Shown here piece by piece: positions 8,587-10,267 of a DNA stretch of 10,267 nucleotides. Source of the DNA: an uncultured Actinomycetes bacterium (GTDB lineage Bacteria > Actinomycetota > Actinomycetes > Nanopelagicales > Nanopelagicaceae); NCBI GenBank assembly GCA_903932885.1, contig CAIZHT010000200.1, forward strand, positions 1 to 10,267, in the 5' to 3' direction. Positions within the stretch are counted from its first letter, which is position 1. Every line of letters begins with the position of its first letter. A program made the translations under genes and the position numbers. The notes beneath the pieces are model-generated. The model made no database searches. It had not been told where the DNA came from and saw nothing but the letters and a program-made list of their open reading frames with translations.

Positions 8587-8677
8587 GTAAGAAGGCTTGG
8601 TGACCCTATTTGGCGCACGTTTGGCTTATGGGTGAGGGTTCCTACAAGAGAAGGTGAAGAAATAACCCTTTTTACGC

Positions 8678-9142
8678 TCAACCGTAGGTGTCGCGAGGAC
8701 CTCGAGCGCCTCGAATTGTTCGGATCCCTTTTTTCCAATTTGGGGCATGGGGGCCGATGAAAACCAAGGATTCGACCAAGGCGCCTGAGGCGCTTTTTTG
8801 AATCGTTGCGAGTAATTCGTTAGAGACCATCGTGAGTTGTGTTGCCCATGCAGTTGAACTTGTTTGCACAGTAAGCACGCCCTCAAGAATTGAAAGTGGG
8901 GTTGTGTGTGAAGCGATATCAGCGCCGACGATTTCGGGCCACGTTGTATACAACGTTCCCTCTGCAATCCCGCCTTTCCAATCTCGTTCTTGAATAAGAT
9001 TTGTTACTAGATCGCTAATCAGTTCTGGGTCACCATTATCTTTTCGTTCTTTTTGCACAATAGGAGCAGTGGTTCTAAATTTTTTTGAGTATCCCGTCTT
9101 AAAACTTTTGAAAAGGTCAATAGCTAAATCGCGTTTGGACAT
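8678..9142 (-). CDS. dciA: DUF721 family protein, DciA-like replicative helicase loader
   Basis: DciA (DUF721) proteins help place the replicative helicase DnaB on DNA in bacteria lacking DnaC/DnaI. The 154-residue product has a charged N-terminal tail (1-40), then the DUF721 core (about 43-131) with TTWPEIVGADIASHT, in which Trp68 and IVG are conserved, and the hydrophobic SILEGVLTVQTSSTAWATQL segment (84-103). It ends in GARGPRDTYG, the C terminus typical of actinobacterial members such as M. tuberculosis Rv0004. The start ATG shares its A with the recF TAA (TAATG), indicating coupled translation. Its place between recF and gyrB is conserved in actinobacteria. The coding strand also reads, on the opposite strand, as an intrinsic terminator at 8781-8799. 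The DUF721 call is firm; the DciA function is inherited from the family. Confidence 0.92.
   Translation of the reverse strand: MSKRDLAIDLFKSFKTGYSKKFRTTAPIVQKERKDNGDPELISDLVTNLIQERDWKGGIAEGTLYTTWPEIVGADIASHTTPLSILEGVLTVQTSSTAWATQLTMVSNELLATIQKSASGALVESLVFIGPHAPNWKKGIRTIRGARGPRDTYG
8781..8799 (+). terminator. Intrinsic terminator on the plus strand, antisense within dciA
   Basis: On the plus strand GCGCC-TGA-GGCGC forms a 5-bp all-GC stem with a three-base loop followed directly by six T residues, a textbook Rho-independent shape. It lies inside dciA, which is transcribed the other way, so it would stop antisense transcripts. On the minus strand the run is A-rich and precedes the hairpin, so dciA itself would not be terminated. 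The bases also encode ordinary dciA codons (KSASGA), so chance is possible. Confidence 0.45.
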
Positions 9143-10236
9143 TAGCTTTTTCCTTTCTTTACTAAACCGGGTGTTACATAATATTTCTCACTCAAAAGTT
9201 CTTTTGGTAGATCTGCTTCTACAGCAGTTGTGATGATTGTTTGCTCGGCAATTGTTGTCGCGTGAATGAGTTGTTCTCTTCTAGAGATATCTAGCTCTGC
9301 GAAAATATCATCAAGTATTAAAATTGGTTCTGAACCATCATTTTTCAATAAATTAAATGAGGCTAACCGCAGGGAGATTGCCATCGACCATGATTCTCCG
9401 TGGCTTGCATACCCTTTTGCCGGGAAATCCCCTAGGTGTAACTCTAAATCATCTCTGTGCGGGCCGATAAGTGAGACTCCACGCTCTATCTCTTGATAAG
9501 CAACTTCTTCCAACCGCGCGGAAAGTGCAATTGTGTTATTTTCAAAATTAGAGGAGACGCCTTCGGTGCTGCATTTATAAGCAATAGATGCTTTTTTTAC
9601 TTCGTTTAGTTGTGCGTAGTTTGTTGTGACAAAAGGATTGAGTGCTTCAACTAAAGCAACTCGCTCTGCCGTAAGCGCTGCCCCAAATTTTATAAGTTGT
9701 TCATTCCAAGGAATAAGAGCGCTCTGTGATGATCGTGTTTTTAGAAGAGCGTTACGCTGTTTTACAACTCGTTCATAGTCGGCGATTACTCCAGCTAGGC
9801 GCGGGCTACGTGTAATAAGTAAGCGGTCTAGGAAATCGCGCCGGGTTGATGGATCTCCGCGCACTAAATCCAAATCTTCAGGAGAGAAATAAATAATCTG
9901 GCAGGCGCCTAATATCTCGCGTTGACTCCGTGTTGGGTTTTGGTTGAGTCGGGCGCGATTGGCTTTATTGAGATTGATCTCTAGATCGACCTGAAGGGTG
10001 CGCCCATCTTTTTCTATCTCTGCACGAATTATTGCTTGTGTTGCGCCAAGGGTAATAAGGGGTTGGTTGCTTGAAACGCGATGTGATGAAAGAAAAGCTA
10101 AATAAATAAGTGCTTCAGCGATATTAGTTTTGCCTGAACCGTTATCTCCAATAAAAGTGTTTACGCCTTTTTTTAGTTCCAACTTTAATTTCGGGTACGA
10201 GCGAAAATTAGTTAGCTCTAATTCATTGATGCGCAC
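9142..10236 (-). CDS. recF: DNA replication and repair protein RecF
   Basis: SMC-like ATPase that binds gapped DNA and, with RecO and RecR, helps load RecA at stalled forks. In the 364-residue product Walker A is GDNGSGKT (30-37, Lys36), the signature region is SHGESWS (278-284), and Walker B is ILILDD (305-310) followed by the D-loop region AELD. LTNFRSYPKL near the start and LIGPHRDDLEL (256-266) are conserved RecF segments. Length matches the family. The start is GTG at 10236, with TAGGAG six bases upstream, and this gives the typical N terminus MRINELELTNFRSY. That ribosome binding site sits inside a perfect hairpin (10243-10262). The gene runs into dciA with a one-base overlap. dnaN would be expected beyond the right edge. 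Confidence 0.97.
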   Translation of the reverse strand: MRINELELTNFRSYPKLKLELKKGVNTFIGDNGSGKTNIAEALIYLAFLSSHRVSSNQPLITLGATQAIIRAEIEKDGRTLQVDLEINLNKANRARLNQNPTRSQREILGACQIIYFSPEDLDLVRGDPSTRRDFLDRLLITRSPRLAGVIADYERVVKQRNALLKTRSSQSALIPWNEQLIKFGAALTAERVALVEALNPFVTTNYAQLNEVKKASIAYKCSTEGVSSNFENNTIALSARLEEVAYQEIERGVSLIGPHRDDLELHLGDFPAKGYASHGESWSMAISLRLASFNLLKNDGSEPILILDDIFAELDISRREQLIHATTIAEQTIITTAVEADLPKELLSEKYYVTPGLVKKGKS

Positions 10237-10242
10237 GTGTAG

Positions 10243-10262
10243 CTCCTAAAAATATTTAGGAG
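10243..10262 (-). promoter_or_regulatory. Hairpin enclosing the recF Shine-Dalgarno site
   Basis: CTCCTAAA and TTTAGGAG are perfect 8-bp complements around a four-base loop. In the minus-strand transcript the 3' arm contains the AGGAG of recF and ends six bases before the GTG, so the folded RNA would hide the ribosome binding site. No T-run follows, so it is not an intrinsic terminator. A ribosome completing the upstream gene could open it; one frame has a TAA inside the hairpin. Confidence 0.5.
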
Positions 10263-10267
10263 GCGTA

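Noticed and set aside
8635..8673. GGGTT/AACCC inverted repeat followed by five Ts on the plus strand near the dciA 3' end
   Set aside because: The 23-base loop and 5-bp stem make it a poor terminator, and it does not face any plus-strand gene.
8626..8967. Minus-strand open frame of 113 codons overlapping dciA in another frame
   Set aside because: dciA has the conserved DUF721 core and C terminus in its own frame; this frame shows no family features.

Overview
The window looks like a stretch of core chromosome near the replication origin of a low-GC, streamlined actinobacterium. The gene set and order (recF, a DUF721/DciA gene, gyrB, gyrA, tRNA-Ile, tRNA-Ala, a cyclophilin, a rhomboid, crgA, trpG/pabA, pknB and a PP2C phosphatase) closely follow the dnaA-proximal region of Mycobacterium and Streptomyces. 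CrgA, the PASTA kinase and a DUF721 protein ending in GPRDTYG are strongly actinobacterial. By eye the base composition is much more AT-rich than typical soil actinobacteria, and the intergenic gaps are very short. This fits freshwater planktonic lineages such as Nanopelagicales (acI), but that placement is inference from composition and layout, not a database match.

Layout, left to right. (1) Positions 1-1649, plus strand: the last 34 codons of a PP2C-type phosphatase overlap by 4 bases the full PASTA-domain kinase pknB, a matched pair for reversible Ser/Thr phosphorylation at the cell envelope. (2) 1650-2279, minus strand: a glutamine amidotransferase (TrpG/PabA), convergent with pknB, with abutting stop codons. 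(3) 2354-2620, plus strand: crgA, a small divisome membrane protein, divergent from trpG. (4) 2621-2670: a short convergent gap holding three DnaA-box-like 9-mers. (5) 2671-3755, minus strand: a rhomboid protease and a cytoplasmic-type cyclophilin. (6) 3805-3965, minus strand: tRNA-Ala(TGC) and tRNA-Ile(GAT). (7) 4042-8495, minus strand: gyrA and gyrB, with the ribosome binding site of gyrA overlapping the gyrB stop. (8) 8496-8677: a 182-base gyrB leader and promoter region rich in inverted repeats. (9) 8678-10236, minus strand: dciA and recF, overlapping by one base. (10) 10237-10267: the recF leader, containing a perfect hairpin around its ribosome binding site.

The minus-strand block recF-dciA-gyrB-gyrA serves DNA replication and topology: gap repair, helicase loading and supercoiling. 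The plus-strand block pstP-pknB and crgA serves envelope growth and division control. I see no mobile element, CRISPR array, phage gene or novel defence system. The points worth a second look are mostly small regulatory structures: a DnaA-box cluster outside the presumed origin, hairpins in the recF and gyrB leaders, and an antisense intrinsic terminator inside dciA. Two organisational oddities also stand out: a phosphatase without the usual membrane tail joined directly to pknB, and an inverted trpG.
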